DNA of 37,513 nucleotides from Oscillospiraceae bacterium (GCA_022769845.1 JALEIO010000132.1:1-37513); one strand, 5' to 3'. Positions 1 to 8,561 are shown, counted from the stretch's first letter. A program made the numbers and translations. Notes: generated by a model not told the origin, from the letters alone.

Positions 1-126
1 GGCACGGTTGATTTCGGTGTAACATGGGTATCTAACCTTATTTCTGCAAATTCAGGCGGTATGAACCTTCTTGAAATAGCGCAGATTTATCAGAGGTCGG
101 GTCTTGTATTGGTTTACAAAAAATAA
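1..126 (+). pseudogene. 3' end of a probable NMT1/THI5-like ABC transporter substrate-binding protein, apparently cut short
   Basis: The frame is open from the first base to a TAA at 124-126 and gives 41 residues, including VDFGVTWVSNLISANSGG and a following IAQIYQRSGLVLV segment. These resemble the first lobe of NMT1/THI5-type periplasmic binding proteins, where a DFG motif is followed by a region ending in QRS. In that family roughly 200 more residues normally follow this point, but here the frame stops directly after an AAA-AAA pair and the pyrimidine operon begins 33 bases later. It may be a truncated or decayed gene, or a family with a shorter C-terminus. Its position suggests an uptake protein for a pyrimidine or related substrate. 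The identification is from memory of the family and only the last 41 codons are visible. Confidence 0.45.
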
Positions 127-159
127 AGCGGTTTTCGCATAAAAAAGGAGTGTCGGTTT

Positions 160-1515
160 ATGGATTTACTTATAAAAGGCGGTACAGTTGTGACAGATTC
201 GCATATTTTTAAAGCGGACGTTGCAGTGGAAAACGGAAAAATCACAATGCTCGGGCAGAATATTTCGCCGGCCGACAACACAAATGTTATTGACGCAAGC
301 GGAAAAATGGTGCTCCCCGGAGCGATAGACGCGCATACGCATCTTGCAATGCCTTTTGGCGGAACAATTTCATCCGATGATTATTTTGCAGGCACGCGCG
401 CTGCTGCGTGCGGCGGCACAACAACGGTTTTTGATTTTGTTTTGCAGGATTTCGGCGAAACAATGGTGGACGCGGTAAAACGGCGCGACGCACTGTGTGC
501 ACCGAATGCGGCGGTGGATTATTCATATCACGTTGCGGTAAAGGATGTCAGCGGCGACCTTATAGACTCTATTGAGGACGCAGTAAAATTCGGCGTTCCG
601 TCATTTAAGGTTTTTATGGTTTATGATTTCGGAGTTACCGACGGAGTATTCTACAAGGTGCTTAAAAAGGCGAAGGAATGCGGTGCTCTTATCGGTGTTC
701 ACGCCGAAAACAACGAACTGGTGAATATGCTTACCGAGCAATATCTGTCGGAGGGTAAAACAAGCGCGTGGTATCATTATATGTCGCGTCCCGAGTTTGT
801 TGAAGCCGAAGCGGATATGAGGGCAATACAGTGGGCAAAAGCGCTTGACACACCTTTGTATATTGTTCATCTTGCCAATAAAGACGGTGTTGCGGCGGTT
901 ACAAAGGCAAAGGACGAGGGATATACAATTTATGCCGAAACCTGCCCGCAATATCTTGAGTTTACCTGTGATGTGTATAAGCGCGAGGACGGACGCAACT
1001 TTGTATGTTCGCCTCCGATGAAGGGCGAAGCAAGCAGAATTGCATTGTGGGACGCGATAAACAGAGGCGATATTGACACAATAGCAACCGACCATTGTCC
1101 GTTCCAGTCATACGAAAAGGATTGGGGAAAGGATGACTTTACAAAAATCCCCAACGGATGCGCCGGTATTGAAAATATGTATCCATATATGCTGTCCGCG
1201 GCGAATGAAGGAAATATTACGTTTGAAAAGGCGGTTGAGCTGTGCTCGGCAAACCCTGCAAAGATTTTTGGCTGCAAGGACAAGGGTGCTATTGCTGTGG
1301 GCAAGGATGCAGATATTGTAATTTACAATCCCAAGACCGAATTTACAATAACAAATGACAAAATGCATTCGGACTGCGACCACACAATCTGGGAAGGCAA
1401 AAAGCTTTTCGGATACCCGGAAAAAACCTATTCGAGAGGAAAGCTTGTATTTGACAACGGTGATTTTGTAGGCGAAAAAGGCTGGGGCAAATTTGTAAAA
1501 TGTTCGATTAAATAA
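160..1515 (+). CDS. hydA: Dihydropyrimidinase / D-hydantoinase-type cyclic amidohydrolase
   Basis: This 451-residue cytoplasmic enzyme should open the ring of 5,6-dihydrouracil (or dihydrothymine) to N-carbamoyl-beta-alanine, the second step of reductive pyrimidine breakdown. All expected metal ligands are visible: the HTH pair at H59 and H61, the carboxylated lysine K150 in SFKVFMVY, H181 in GVHAENN, H237 in IVHLANKDG and D311 in ATDHCPF. Y155 is the usual substrate-contact tyrosine. Length and N-terminus (MDLLIKGGTVVTD) fit the family. The start is set by AAAAAAGGAG at 141-150, nine bases upstream of the ATG. It is the first complete gene of the operon and is followed after about 30 bases by the dehydrogenase that makes its substrate. 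A hydantoinase with another substrate is possible, but the neighbours favour dihydropyrimidines. Confidence 0.93.
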   Translation: MDLLIKGGTVVTDSHIFKADVAVENGKITMLGQNISPADNTNVIDASGKMVLPGAIDAHTHLAMPFGGTISSDDYFAGTRAAACGGTTTVFDFVLQDFGETMVDAVKRRDALCAPNAAVDYSYHVAVKDVSGDLIDSIEDAVKFGVPSFKVFMVYDFGVTDGVFYKVLKKAKECGALIGVHAENNELVNMLTEQYLSEGKTSAWYHYMSRPEFVEAEADMRAIQWAKALDTPLYIVHLANKDGVAAVTKAKDEGYTIYAETCPQYLEFTCDVYKREDGRNFVCSPPMKGEASRIALWDAINRGDIDTIATDHCPFQSYEKDWGKDDFTKIPNGCAGIENMYPYMLSAANEGNITFEKAVELCSANPAKIFGCKDKGAIAVGKDADIVIYNPKTEFTITNDKMHSDCDHTIWEGKKLFGYPEKTYSRGKLVFDNGDFVGEKGWGKFVKCSIK

Positions 1516-1547
1516 AAAATCGAATAAAACAACGAGGGGTGATAAAA

Positions 1548-3008
1548 ATGAAACTTAACGAAGAAGCGGCAAGATGTCTTTTGTGCGAGGACGCAAAATG
1601 CAGCGCAGTATGCCCGAAAAAATTTGACCCTGCCAGAATGGTGCGAGCGGTAAGATTTGAAAACGGCGATATCGGAGCAAATTTTGTTGACAAAAATATT
1701 TGCGCAGAATGTGAAGGTTTTTGCGAAAAGGCGTGCATACATTATGATTTTCCCGTAAGGATACGAAAAATCACCGAAAAGCTTTGTGAAAACGATTTTG
1801 ACGAAAATGTTGATTTGAGCATTGACTTTTTGGGTGTAAAGTGCGAAAATCCGTTCTTTTTATCCTCCTCGGTTGTTGCGGGAAACTACGAAATGTGCGC
1901 GCGTGCCTTTAAAATGGGCTGGGCAGGCGCGGTTTACAAAACAGTGGGTTTTATAAAGCCTGTTGAAACCTCGCCGAGATTTGATGCTATCGGAAAAGAG
2001 GGCACACCGTTTATAGGGTTTAAAAATTTGGAGCAGATTTCCGATCACAGCTTGGAAGAAAACCTTGAGATAATAAAAAGGCTTAAAAAAGATTTTCCGA
2101 CAAAGGTGATTGTGGCGTCAATTATGGGCGAAACAGACGAGGAATGGACAAGTCTTGCGCGTCTTGTAACAGAGGCGGGCGCTGATATGATTGAATGTAA
2201 CTTTAGTTGTCCGCAGATGGTGGGCGAAGGACTTGGCTCGGATGTCGGGCAGAATCCCGAGCTTGTAAAACGGTACACCGAGTGTGTAAAAAAGGGAACT
2301 CACCTTCCTGTTCTTGCTAAAATGACGCCGAATATCGGAAATATGGAACCTCCTGCAGTTGCTGCAATTTGCGGCGGCGCCAACGGCATTGCGGCGATAA
2401 ACACCATAAAATGCATAACGGGAATTGACCTTGAAAGCTTGGAGCCGTTTAATTCGGTAAGCGGCAAAACCGCCGTTTCGGGATACTCCGGAAAATCTGT
2501 TTTGCCGATAGCGCTCCGGTTTATATGCGATATGGCAAAATGTGAAAAGCTTAAAAATATTCCTTTAAGCGGCATAGGCGGCATTGAAACCTGGCGCGAC
2601 GCGGTGCAATTTATATTGTTGGGGTGCGAAAACGTTCAGGTTACCACCGCGGTTATGCAGTACGGTTATCGTATCATAGACGATTTGACGAGCGGACTTA
2701 AAGCGTATATGGCACGAAAGAAAATTTCACGTTTAACAGACCTTGTCGGAAAAGGTCTTTCAAATATAACAAATCCTGACAATCTTGACCGCGAAAGCAT
2801 TTCTTATCCTGTGTTTGACAGTGAAAAATGTATAGGCTGCAAAAGGTGCTTTGTATCCTGCCGCGACGGCGGCCATCAGGCTATTGAAACGGATAAAAAC
2901 GGCAAGGCGCGGCTTATCGGTTCAAAATGCGTAGGATGCCATTTGTGCGTTCTTGTATGTCCGAGCGGCGCGATAGGAAAATCAAGGAGAGTAAAAAGAA
3001 GAGATTGA
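1548..3008 (+). CDS. preA: Dihydropyrimidine dehydrogenase, PreA-type catalytic subunit with an extra N-terminal iron-sulfur domain
   Basis: The 486-residue product should reduce uracil or thymine to the dihydro form at an FMN site. Three parts are visible. Residues 1-70 hold eight cysteines (C10, C13, C18, C22, C52, C55, C59, C63) patterned like the N-terminal 4Fe-4S domain of eukaryotic DPD and PreT. Residues about 82-415 are the dihydroorotate-dehydrogenase-like barrel, with IECNFSCPQM, GSDVGQNPELV and ISGIGGIETW much as in E. coli PreA. The C-terminus has two CxxCxxCxxxC ferredoxin clusters (CIGCKRC, CVGCHLC). The FAD/NADPH parts of DPD, found in PreT, are absent and no preT lies nearby. 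I chose ATG 1548, six bases after GAGGGGTG; a GTG at 1539 would sit inside that site. The role is firm; the electron donor is unknown and may be ferredoxin. Confidence 0.9.
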   Translation: MKLNEEAARCLLCEDAKCSAVCPKKFDPARMVRAVRFENGDIGANFVDKNICAECEGFCEKACIHYDFPVRIRKITEKLCENDFDENVDLSIDFLGVKCENPFFLSSSVVAGNYEMCARAFKMGWAGAVYKTVGFIKPVETSPRFDAIGKEGTPFIGFKNLEQISDHSLEENLEIIKRLKKDFPTKVIVASIMGETDEEWTSLARLVTEAGADMIECNFSCPQMVGEGLGSDVGQNPELVKRYTECVKKGTHLPVLAKMTPNIGNMEPPAVAAICGGANGIAAINTIKCITGIDLESLEPFNSVSGKTAVSGYSGKSVLPIALRFICDMAKCEKLKNIPLSGIGGIETWRDAVQFILLGCENVQVTTAVMQYGYRIIDDLTSGLKAYMARKKISRLTDLVGKGLSNITNPDNLDRESISYPVFDSEKCIGCKRCFVSCRDGGHQAIETDKNGKARLIGSKCVGCHLCVLVCPSGAIGKSRRVKRRD

Positions 3009-3040
3009 TAAAAATTTAGATTTGAAGGAGGAAACTGCGT

Positions 3041-4216
3041 ATGTCGATAACCTTAAAAAAACTGTGCAGTGACACCGAAACAAAGTACAGCCTTAAGCTT
3101 ATAGCGGGAAAGAGCGGTTTGGAAAACGCCGTTCGCTGGGTGCATATGGTTGAGGACAGGCAGGTGCCTGATTTTCTTCACGGCGGAGAGCTGGTTTTTA
3201 CAACGGGTATCGGGCACATCGGCAAGGATCCTCTTTTGGAATTTGTGAAAAGGCTGAAATTGCATGGTGCGGCAGGGGTTGTAATAAACATCGGTCCTTA
3301 TCTTCAAAGCATATCGGATGATGTTCTTATGTTTTGCAATAAAGAGGGATTTCCTCTGTTTACACTGCCGTGGAATATTTACATCATTGATATAACATAT
3401 GATTTCTGCCGCAGAATTATTGAAAACGAAAAGCTTGAAACTACCGCGGCGGAATGTTTTAAAGATATGATTCTTAACCCCAACGGTAGCGAAAAATGCC
3501 TGTCTTTTTTGGAACAGCACGGCTTTGGTAGAGCGGTGGAATACAGGGTTTTAAGCATAAAATTTTTGGTTGGCGGCGAGAATGTAACAGAAAAATTTGA
3601 ACAGCGAAACCATATAAAACTATGGAATATTTTGGCAAAATCAAAAAATTATCCTTCGGCAATGTTTGTTTTAAACAATAATCTTATTGTTATAAGGCAG
3701 GATATGGATAATAAGGCGGCGAAAACTCTTGCCGAAACAATGGACGCAATATGCGAGAACAAATCCATTTCGTATATTATGGGAATTTCGGATACAAAAA
3801 GGGGTTACAGAGCGGTTCCAAAGCTTTTAAGTGAGGCAGAGGCGGCGCAAAAATTTGCAACGGTTAACGCAAAGAGCAGTGCGTTTTACAAGGATATCGG
3901 CATAAATAAAATCATATTCGGAGTAAATGACAAGGAAATTTTAGAAAATTTTGCCGATAGAAATCTGAAGGAAATTTTTGATTATGACAAAAAGTACAAA
4001 ACCGATTACGCGAAGATTTTATACTGTTATCTTTTGTGCGATTGCTCGGTTATGTCGGTTGCCGAACAGTACGGACTTCATCGAAACACGGTTAACAGCA
4101 AAATCAAGGCGATTAAGGAAATTTTCAACATAAAGCTTACCGGCAGCAAAAAAATGGAGCTGCTGCTGGCTTATACCATTAAAAATAATTTTGATAAATT
4201 GGGCGGAGGCGACTAA
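3041..4216 (+). CDS. PucR-family transcriptional regulator
   Basis: The 391-residue protein has the PucR N-terminal sensor domain (residues about 4-125, with ENAVRWVHMVEDRQVPDFL and a GGELVFTTG segment). It ends in a PucR-type helix-turn-helix (about 335-385, with VAEQYGLHRNTVNSKIKAI). PucR proteins control purine, pyrimidine or amino-acid catabolism in response to small ligands. AAGGAGG at 3025-3031 sets the ATG. The gene lies inside the pyrimidine operon, 32 bases after the dehydrogenase and two bases before the aminotransferase, so it is probably co-transcribed and controls this operon. The effector could be a pathway intermediate such as beta-alanine or dihydrouracil; that is inference. 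Confidence 0.88.
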   Translation: MSITLKKLCSDTETKYSLKLIAGKSGLENAVRWVHMVEDRQVPDFLHGGELVFTTGIGHIGKDPLLEFVKRLKLHGAAGVVINIGPYLQSISDDVLMFCNKEGFPLFTLPWNIYIIDITYDFCRRIIENEKLETTAAECFKDMILNPNGSEKCLSFLEQHGFGRAVEYRVLSIKFLVGGENVTEKFEQRNHIKLWNILAKSKNYPSAMFVLNNNLIVIRQDMDNKAAKTLAETMDAICENKSISYIMGISDTKRGYRAVPKLLSEAEAAQKFATVNAKSSAFYKDIGINKIIFGVNDKEILENFADRNLKEIFDYDKKYKTDYAKILYCYLLCDCSVMSVAEQYGLHRNTVNSKIKAIKEIFNIKLTGSKKMELLLAYTIKNNFDKLGGGD

Positions 4217-4218
4217 AA

Positions 4219-5547
4219 ATGAATGAAAAAGCATTGGAGATTAAAAAAAATCACACTACATACAATTTGCAGTCGTGGTCGAAGCAAAAGGGACTTAATC
4301 CTATTCCCATTGCTCGTGCCGAAGGTATTTATATGTGGGATTATGACGACAAAAGATATACGGATATGTCCTCACAGCTTGTAAACTTAAATGTCGGGCA
4401 CGGAAACAGGCAGATTATTGACGCGATAAAGGAGCAGGCTGAAAAATATTGTTACATTTCTCCTGCATACGGCTCGGACGTAAGAGGAGAGCTTGCAAAA
4501 ATGATTATTGAGCGTATGCCCGATAATATGGGAAAGGTATTTTTTACAAACGGCGGCGCGGACGCGAACGAAAACGCGGTAAAAATTGCAAGAATGTATA
4601 CCGGCAGACAAAAGGTGTTTTCGCGTTACCGAAGTTATCACGGCTCTACCTACGGCGCAGGAAACCTCACGGGCGAGCCGAGAAGATATCCGCTTGAGCC
4701 GGGCGCACCGGGTTTTGTAAAGTTTTTTGACCCATATGTGTACCGCGAAAAATTAAGCTTTAATTCAGAGGAAGAAGCGTCGGAGTATTATGTTGATAAA
4801 CTTCGCGAGCAGATAATTTACGAGGGTGCGTCAAGCGTTGCGGCAATTGTTATGGAAACCATAACAGGCTCGAACGGCGTTATCATTCCGCCGAAAGGTT
4901 ATTTAAAGGGCGTGCGCAAAATATGCGACGAATTCGGCATTATGATGGTGTGCGACGAGGTTATGGCAGGCTTTGGCAGAACGGGAAAAATGTTTGCGTT
5001 TGAAAATTTTGACGTAAAGCCCGATATAGTATCGTTTGCAAAGGGTGTAACGTGCGGATATGTTCAGCTCGGAGGAGTGTGCGTAAGCAAAAAGATTGCA
5101 GAGTATTTTGACGATCATCTTTTGTCGTGCGGTCTTACATACAGCGGTCATCCGCTTGCGTGCGCGGCGGGCGTGGCGTGCCTTAAATACTACGACGACG
5201 CAAAAATTTTAGACAATGTAAAAAAATCGGGAGCGGCACTCGGAAAAGAGCTTGAAGCTTTGAAAGAAAAATACGAAATTGTCGGCGACGTAAGATATAT
5301 AGGATTGTTTTCGGCAATCGAGCTTGTAAAGGACAGAAAAACAAAAGCGCCGCTTGTGGAATACGGAAAAGACCCCGAAGGCGTTATGAAGTCGATTATC
5401 GGGAAGCTTGCGGAAAAAGGCTTTATGACCTATTCGCACGAAAATATGATTCTTATTTGCCCGCCTCTTATCATAACCGAAAAGCAGATTAAAGAGGAAA
5501 TGGCAAAGGTAGACGAGGTAATCGCAGAGGTAAATAAAGCATACTGA
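4219..5547 (+). CDS. Class III PLP aminotransferase, probable beta-alanine transaminase
   Basis: The 442-residue protein is a fold-type I, class III transaminase. The PLP aspartate lies in MVCDEVMAGFGRTG and the Schiff-base lysine is K275 in VSFAKGVTCGY. The FTNGGADANENAVKIAR segment near residue 110 is the usual cofactor phosphate region. The GGAGG of its ribosome site lies within the last codons of the regulator gene. Placed between dihydropyrimidinase and the carbamoyl-beta-alanine amidase, its likely job is to move the amino group from beta-alanine to a keto acid, giving malonate semialdehyde. That matches pyrimidine clusters described in anaerobic and spore-forming bacteria (established knowledge). 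The class is certain; the substrate comes from context, and other omega-amino acids are possible. Confidence 0.87.
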   Translation: MNEKALEIKKNHTTYNLQSWSKQKGLNPIPIARAEGIYMWDYDDKRYTDMSSQLVNLNVGHGNRQIIDAIKEQAEKYCYISPAYGSDVRGELAKMIIERMPDNMGKVFFTNGGADANENAVKIARMYTGRQKVFSRYRSYHGSTYGAGNLTGEPRRYPLEPGAPGFVKFFDPYVYREKLSFNSEEEASEYYVDKLREQIIYEGASSVAAIVMETITGSNGVIIPPKGYLKGVRKICDEFGIMMVCDEVMAGFGRTGKMFAFENFDVKPDIVSFAKGVTCGYVQLGGVCVSKKIAEYFDDHLLSCGLTYSGHPLACAAGVACLKYYDDAKILDNVKKSGAALGKELEALKEKYEIVGDVRYIGLFSAIELVKDRKTKAPLVEYGKDPEGVMKSIIGKLAEKGFMTYSHENMILICPPLIITEKQIKEEMAKVDEVIAEVNKAY

Positions 5548-5564
5548 TTTTAGGAGGTGTTACA

Positions 5565-5978
5565 ATGCCGGAACGTTACAAAAATTTAGTATTCGAGCCG
5601 CTTTCAGACTATATCGCCGCAAAAAATTTCAGAACAATTTCTGAAGATATGCGCTCGATTCCTATGGGAATATCGGAATTTGCGGTGGAAATACAGCTTA
5701 AAAAGGAAACAAAGAAGAAGCTTACATTCAAAACAGCGTGGGACGGAATTTTGTACGGCTGCGCGCGGGATAAGAGGGTTATAAAAGAAAAGCTTAATCT
5801 TAACGAAAATATAAAAACTGCATATTTGGTTGACTGGGATGACAGATTTTTGTTCATTCTTGAGCTTGAAAAATCTTTAGAGCGTCCTGTCGCATATGTG
5901 ACTGTTTCCGATGTTGTAAATCTTTTGGAAAACTGTATGAGAATGCCTGAACAGACAAGTGATGAAAGGAATGATTGA
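5565..5978 (+). CDS. Protein of unknown function in the pyrimidine catabolic operon
   Basis: I do not recognise this 137-residue protein. It is soluble, with no signal peptide or membrane segment. Residues about 1-65 are charged and lysine-rich (EIQLKKETKKKLTF), and the middle (about residues 80-115) alternates hydrophobic and charged positions in a way that suggests beta strands (KTAYLVDWDDRFLFILELE). There is a single WDGILYGCARDKR segment and no clear metal or nucleotide motif. It has a strong AGGAGG site at 5552-5557, lies 17 bases after the aminotransferase and ends next to the amidase start (5980), so it is translated as part of the operon. It could be an accessory, binding or small regulatory protein; no function is assigned. 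Confidence 0.8.
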   Translation: MPERYKNLVFEPLSDYIAAKNFRTISEDMRSIPMGISEFAVEIQLKKETKKKLTFKTAWDGILYGCARDKRVIKEKLNLNENIKTAYLVDWDDRFLFILELEKSLERPVAYVTVSDVVNLLENCMRMPEQTSDERND

Positions 5979-5979
5979 T

Positions 5980-7242
5980 ATGTATGAATGCAGTAAAAAA
6001 CGTATGGAAGATAAAATAAAAACTTTCAGTAAATTCGGTGACGCGGGTCACGGAGGAATTACAAGATATTCACTGTCGCCCGAGGCGGTTATGGCGCGAA
6101 ACGAGTTCATAAAACGAATGAAGGCTATCGGCGCAAAAATTGAAATTGACGACGTGGCAAACATTTATGCAACGCTTGACGGCACCGACCCCGACGCAAA
6201 GCGCATTGTAATGGCATCACACGTTGACTCGGTAAAAAACGGCGGAAACTACGACGGCATACTCGGCGTAATGTCGGCAATGGAGGTGCTTGAAACGGTT
6301 GCGGAAAACAAAATCGAGCATAAACATCCGCTGACGGCTATGATTTGGACGAACGAGGAAGGCTCGCTTTATCCGCCGGCTATGATGATTTCAGGCGTTG
6401 TGTGTTACGATTATCTTCCTGAAGACATTCGCAAAAATTTTAAATATGAAGATATGATGGCGTCAAAGAGCATACTCGATCCGACAAAAACCTTTGGCGA
6501 GGCGCTGGATAAATCGGGATTTAAAGGTGACAAAAAATACAGAATTTCACCCGAAAAATACTTGTATATGTTTGAAACGCATATTGAGCAGGGGCCGATT
6601 TTGGAGGACGCCGGCAATGATATCGGCGTTGTGGACTGCGTTTTGGGAATGTTCAATTACAGAATTAAATTTTACGGTCAGACAACTCACGCGGGTACGT
6701 TTCCCATGCCGAAACGCCGCGATGCCTTTTATGCCGCAGCATTGGCGCTGGATTATTTGCACAAGGAAATTGACAAGCTTGGCGTTGATGATTTGGTTTA
6801 TACAACGGGCGAGGTGGTTTGTCATCCATGCGTTCATACCTGCGTTCCCGACTTTTTCGATTTTTCGTTTGATTCGCGCCATGAGGACCCGAAGGTGCTT
6901 AAAAAGGTGCTTGCGATTGTAAAAAGCCTTGAAGAAAAGACGTTTGCCGGCTGCACCTGCAAGGTGGAAAAGGCGTGGAACAGAGATACAGTTTACTGGG
7001 ACAAAAAGCTTGTCGGATACGTTAAGGAAGCGTGCGAGGAAATGGGTGTTAAGCATCAGTACATTCACTCGGGCGCGGGTCACGACGCACAGTTTGCTTC
7101 CTATATGCTGCCTACAACTATGATTTTTGTTCAGTCCAAAGACGGGCTTTCTCACTGCGAGCCTGAATTTTCAAGCGTTGAGCATTGCACCGAGGGTGCG
7201 GGAGTTATGCTTAATGCGGTTCTTAAGGCTGATAAGGACTGA
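5980..7242 (+). CDS. N-carbamoyl-beta-alanine amidase (beta-ureidopropionase), M20-type zinc hydrolase
   Basis: The 420-residue protein belongs to the allantoate/N-carbamoyl-amino-acid amidohydrolase group of the M20 family. Its two-metal site is complete: H81 and D83 in SHVDSV, D92 in NYDGILG, E126 and E127 in TNEEGS, H201 in THIEQGP and H368 in GAGHDAQFAS. The central dimerisation domain carries TTHAGTFPMPKRRDA. It should release CO2 and ammonia from N-carbamoyl-beta-alanine to give beta-alanine, the third step of the pathway. I chose ATG 5980 because AAAGGA (5965-5970) is nine bases upstream; in-frame GTG 5959 and ATG 5971 have no usable site. Allantoate or other ureido substrates are alternatives, but the operon points to the pyrimidine route. 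Confidence 0.9.
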   Translation: MYECSKKRMEDKIKTFSKFGDAGHGGITRYSLSPEAVMARNEFIKRMKAIGAKIEIDDVANIYATLDGTDPDAKRIVMASHVDSVKNGGNYDGILGVMSAMEVLETVAENKIEHKHPLTAMIWTNEEGSLYPPAMMISGVVCYDYLPEDIRKNFKYEDMMASKSILDPTKTFGEALDKSGFKGDKKYRISPEKYLYMFETHIEQGPILEDAGNDIGVVDCVLGMFNYRIKFYGQTTHAGTFPMPKRRDAFYAAALALDYLHKEIDKLGVDDLVYTTGEVVCHPCVHTCVPDFFDFSFDSRHEDPKVLKKVLAIVKSLEEKTFAGCTCKVEKAWNRDTVYWDKKLVGYVKEACEEMGVKHQYIHSGAGHDAQFASYMLPTTMIFVQSKDGLSHCEPEFSSVEHCTEGAGVMLNAVLKADKD

Positions 7243-7257
7243 TACGGAGGAATAAAA

Positions 7258-8409
7258 ATGAGCAGAGAATTTTTAATTCCCAAAAAAATTATCACAGGAG
7301 AAAACGCGCTTGAAAACGCAGCTGCGGATATAGCAGCGATGGGCAGCAAACCGCTTATTGTATCGGGAAAAATTGTGTCAAAGCTTGAAGGTTTTAAAAA
7401 GCTTACGGCGTCTTTGGAGAAACACGGCGCCGGGTACTCGGTGTTTTCGGGCATAACGGGCGAGCCGACCGATACTATGATTGATGAAGGAGTTAAACAA
7501 TACCGTGAAAACGGATGCGATTTTTTAATCGGCATAGGCGGTGGAAGTCCTATTGACGCAATCAAGGCGATTGCCGTAAAAAGCGTTTACGATAAGCCGC
7601 TTAAAGACTTTATGGGAGTTGAAATAGACGGCGACTTTCCTCCTATGGCGGCAATTCCGACAACAGCAGGCACGGGCTCGGAGGCAACAAAATTTACTGT
7701 TATAACCGATAGCTCAACCGAGGTTAAAATGCTTTTAAAAGGGAGCAAATTAATACCCGATTTGGCGGTTGTGGATTATGAATATACAAAATCATCACCG
7801 AAAAATATCACAGTTTCAACCGGGCTGGATGCGCTCACGCACGCAGTGGAGGCATATACGTCAAAATTAGCGCAGCCGTTATGCGATGCACTTGCAATTT
7901 CGGCGGTAAAACGTATTTTTAAATATCTTCCGAAGGCTTATGAGGACGGCGAAAACAGTGAAGCGAGGTGTGAAATGTCCATTGCCGCATTGGAGGCAGG
8001 CATTTGCATAAATAACTCGTCTGTTACAATCGTTCACGGAATGAGCCGACCGATTGGCGCGCTTTTTCACGTTCCGCACGGTCTTTCAAACGCTATGCTG
8101 CTGGAAAAATGTATGACATTTTCATATGACGGCGCAATTAAAAGGTTTGCAAATCTTGCCGAAGCTATCGGCGCGGCAGACAGCTCTGACACTGCAGAGA
8201 GCGCGGCGAAAAAATTTGTTTTGGCGCTCGGCGCGCTGTGCAAAAAATGCAATGTTCCTACAATTTCAGAATACGGCATAGACACAAATGAATTTGATAA
8301 AGCAATTTTCAAAATGGCGTCCGACGCGATTGCAAGCGGCAGTCCGCAAAATACGCGAAAAGCGGTGAGCGAGGACGACATAATTAAAATTTACCAATCA
8401 CTTATATAA
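7258..8409 (+). CDS. Iron-containing (group III) alcohol dehydrogenase, probable malonate-semialdehyde reductase
   Basis: The 383-residue protein has the group III dehydrogenase layout: GGGSPIDAIKAIA for NAD(P) binding at about residues 94-106, TAGTGSEATKF near 140, and the metal ligands D191, H195, H260 and H274 in LDALTHAVEAY and the HGMSRPIG/HVPHGLSN segments. A CGGAGG-like site precedes ATG 7258 and the gene follows the amidase by 15 bases. As last gene of the pyrimidine operon it most likely reduces malonate semialdehyde, made from beta-alanine, to 3-hydroxypropionate. This would remove a toxic aldehyde and dispose of electrons. The family is sure; the substrate is inferred from position. 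Confidence 0.9.
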   Translation: MSREFLIPKKIITGENALENAAADIAAMGSKPLIVSGKIVSKLEGFKKLTASLEKHGAGYSVFSGITGEPTDTMIDEGVKQYRENGCDFLIGIGGGSPIDAIKAIAVKSVYDKPLKDFMGVEIDGDFPPMAAIPTTAGTGSEATKFTVITDSSTEVKMLLKGSKLIPDLAVVDYEYTKSSPKNITVSTGLDALTHAVEAYTSKLAQPLCDALAISAVKRIFKYLPKAYEDGENSEARCEMSIAALEAGICINNSSVTIVHGMSRPIGALFHVPHGLSNAMLLEKCMTFSYDGAIKRFANLAEAIGAADSSDTAESAAKKFVLALGALCKKCNVPTISEYGIDTNEFDKAIFKMASDAIASGSPQNTRKAVSEDDIIKIYQSLI

Positions 8410-8429
8410 TTGTTAATACTATCCTTTGC

Positions 8430-8466
8430 AAAAAAGTCTTTCCTTTGTACGGAAAGGCTTTTTTGT
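8430..8466 (+). terminator. Rho-independent terminator of the pyrimidine operon
   Basis: The arms AAAAAAGTCTTTCC and GGAAAGGCTTTTTT pair with one G-T wobble across the loop TTTGTAC, and the 3' arm is itself a T-rich tail. It starts 21 bases after the stop of the dehydrogenase gene. Confidence 0.85.
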
Positions 8467-8484
8467 TGTTTTAATTTGTTTTTG

Positions 8485-8513
8485 TTGACAAATACTATTA
8501 TTTATGAGATAAT
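8485..8513 (+). promoter_or_regulatory. Sigma-A-type promoter for the vanZ-like/asnC/trmL/degV operon
   Basis: TTGACA at 8485-8490, a 17-base spacer and GATAAT at 8508-8513. The -35 is perfect and the -10 matches five of six. It lies between the terminator and the first gene of the next operon. Confidence 0.8.
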
Positions 8514-8561
8514 TTTATTAATATGTTTTTTTGATGGCTTATTTCGATTGGAAGTTTTGTA

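Noticed and set aside
601..1095. Long antisense frame of 164 codons inside the dihydropyrimidinase gene
   Set aside because: It is a shadow of the real gene, with no ribosome site, and its protein has a low-complexity, frame-shadow composition.
2200..2280. Apparent loss of the DPD active-site cysteine in PreA (GSDVGQ where mammalian DPD has ACGQ)
   Set aside because: From memory E. coli PreA also has GSDVGQ here, so this is the normal bacterial form.
6547..7155. Antisense frame of 202 codons inside the amidase gene
   Set aside because: The plus-strand frame has full catalytic motifs; the antisense protein resembles no family and has no start signals.
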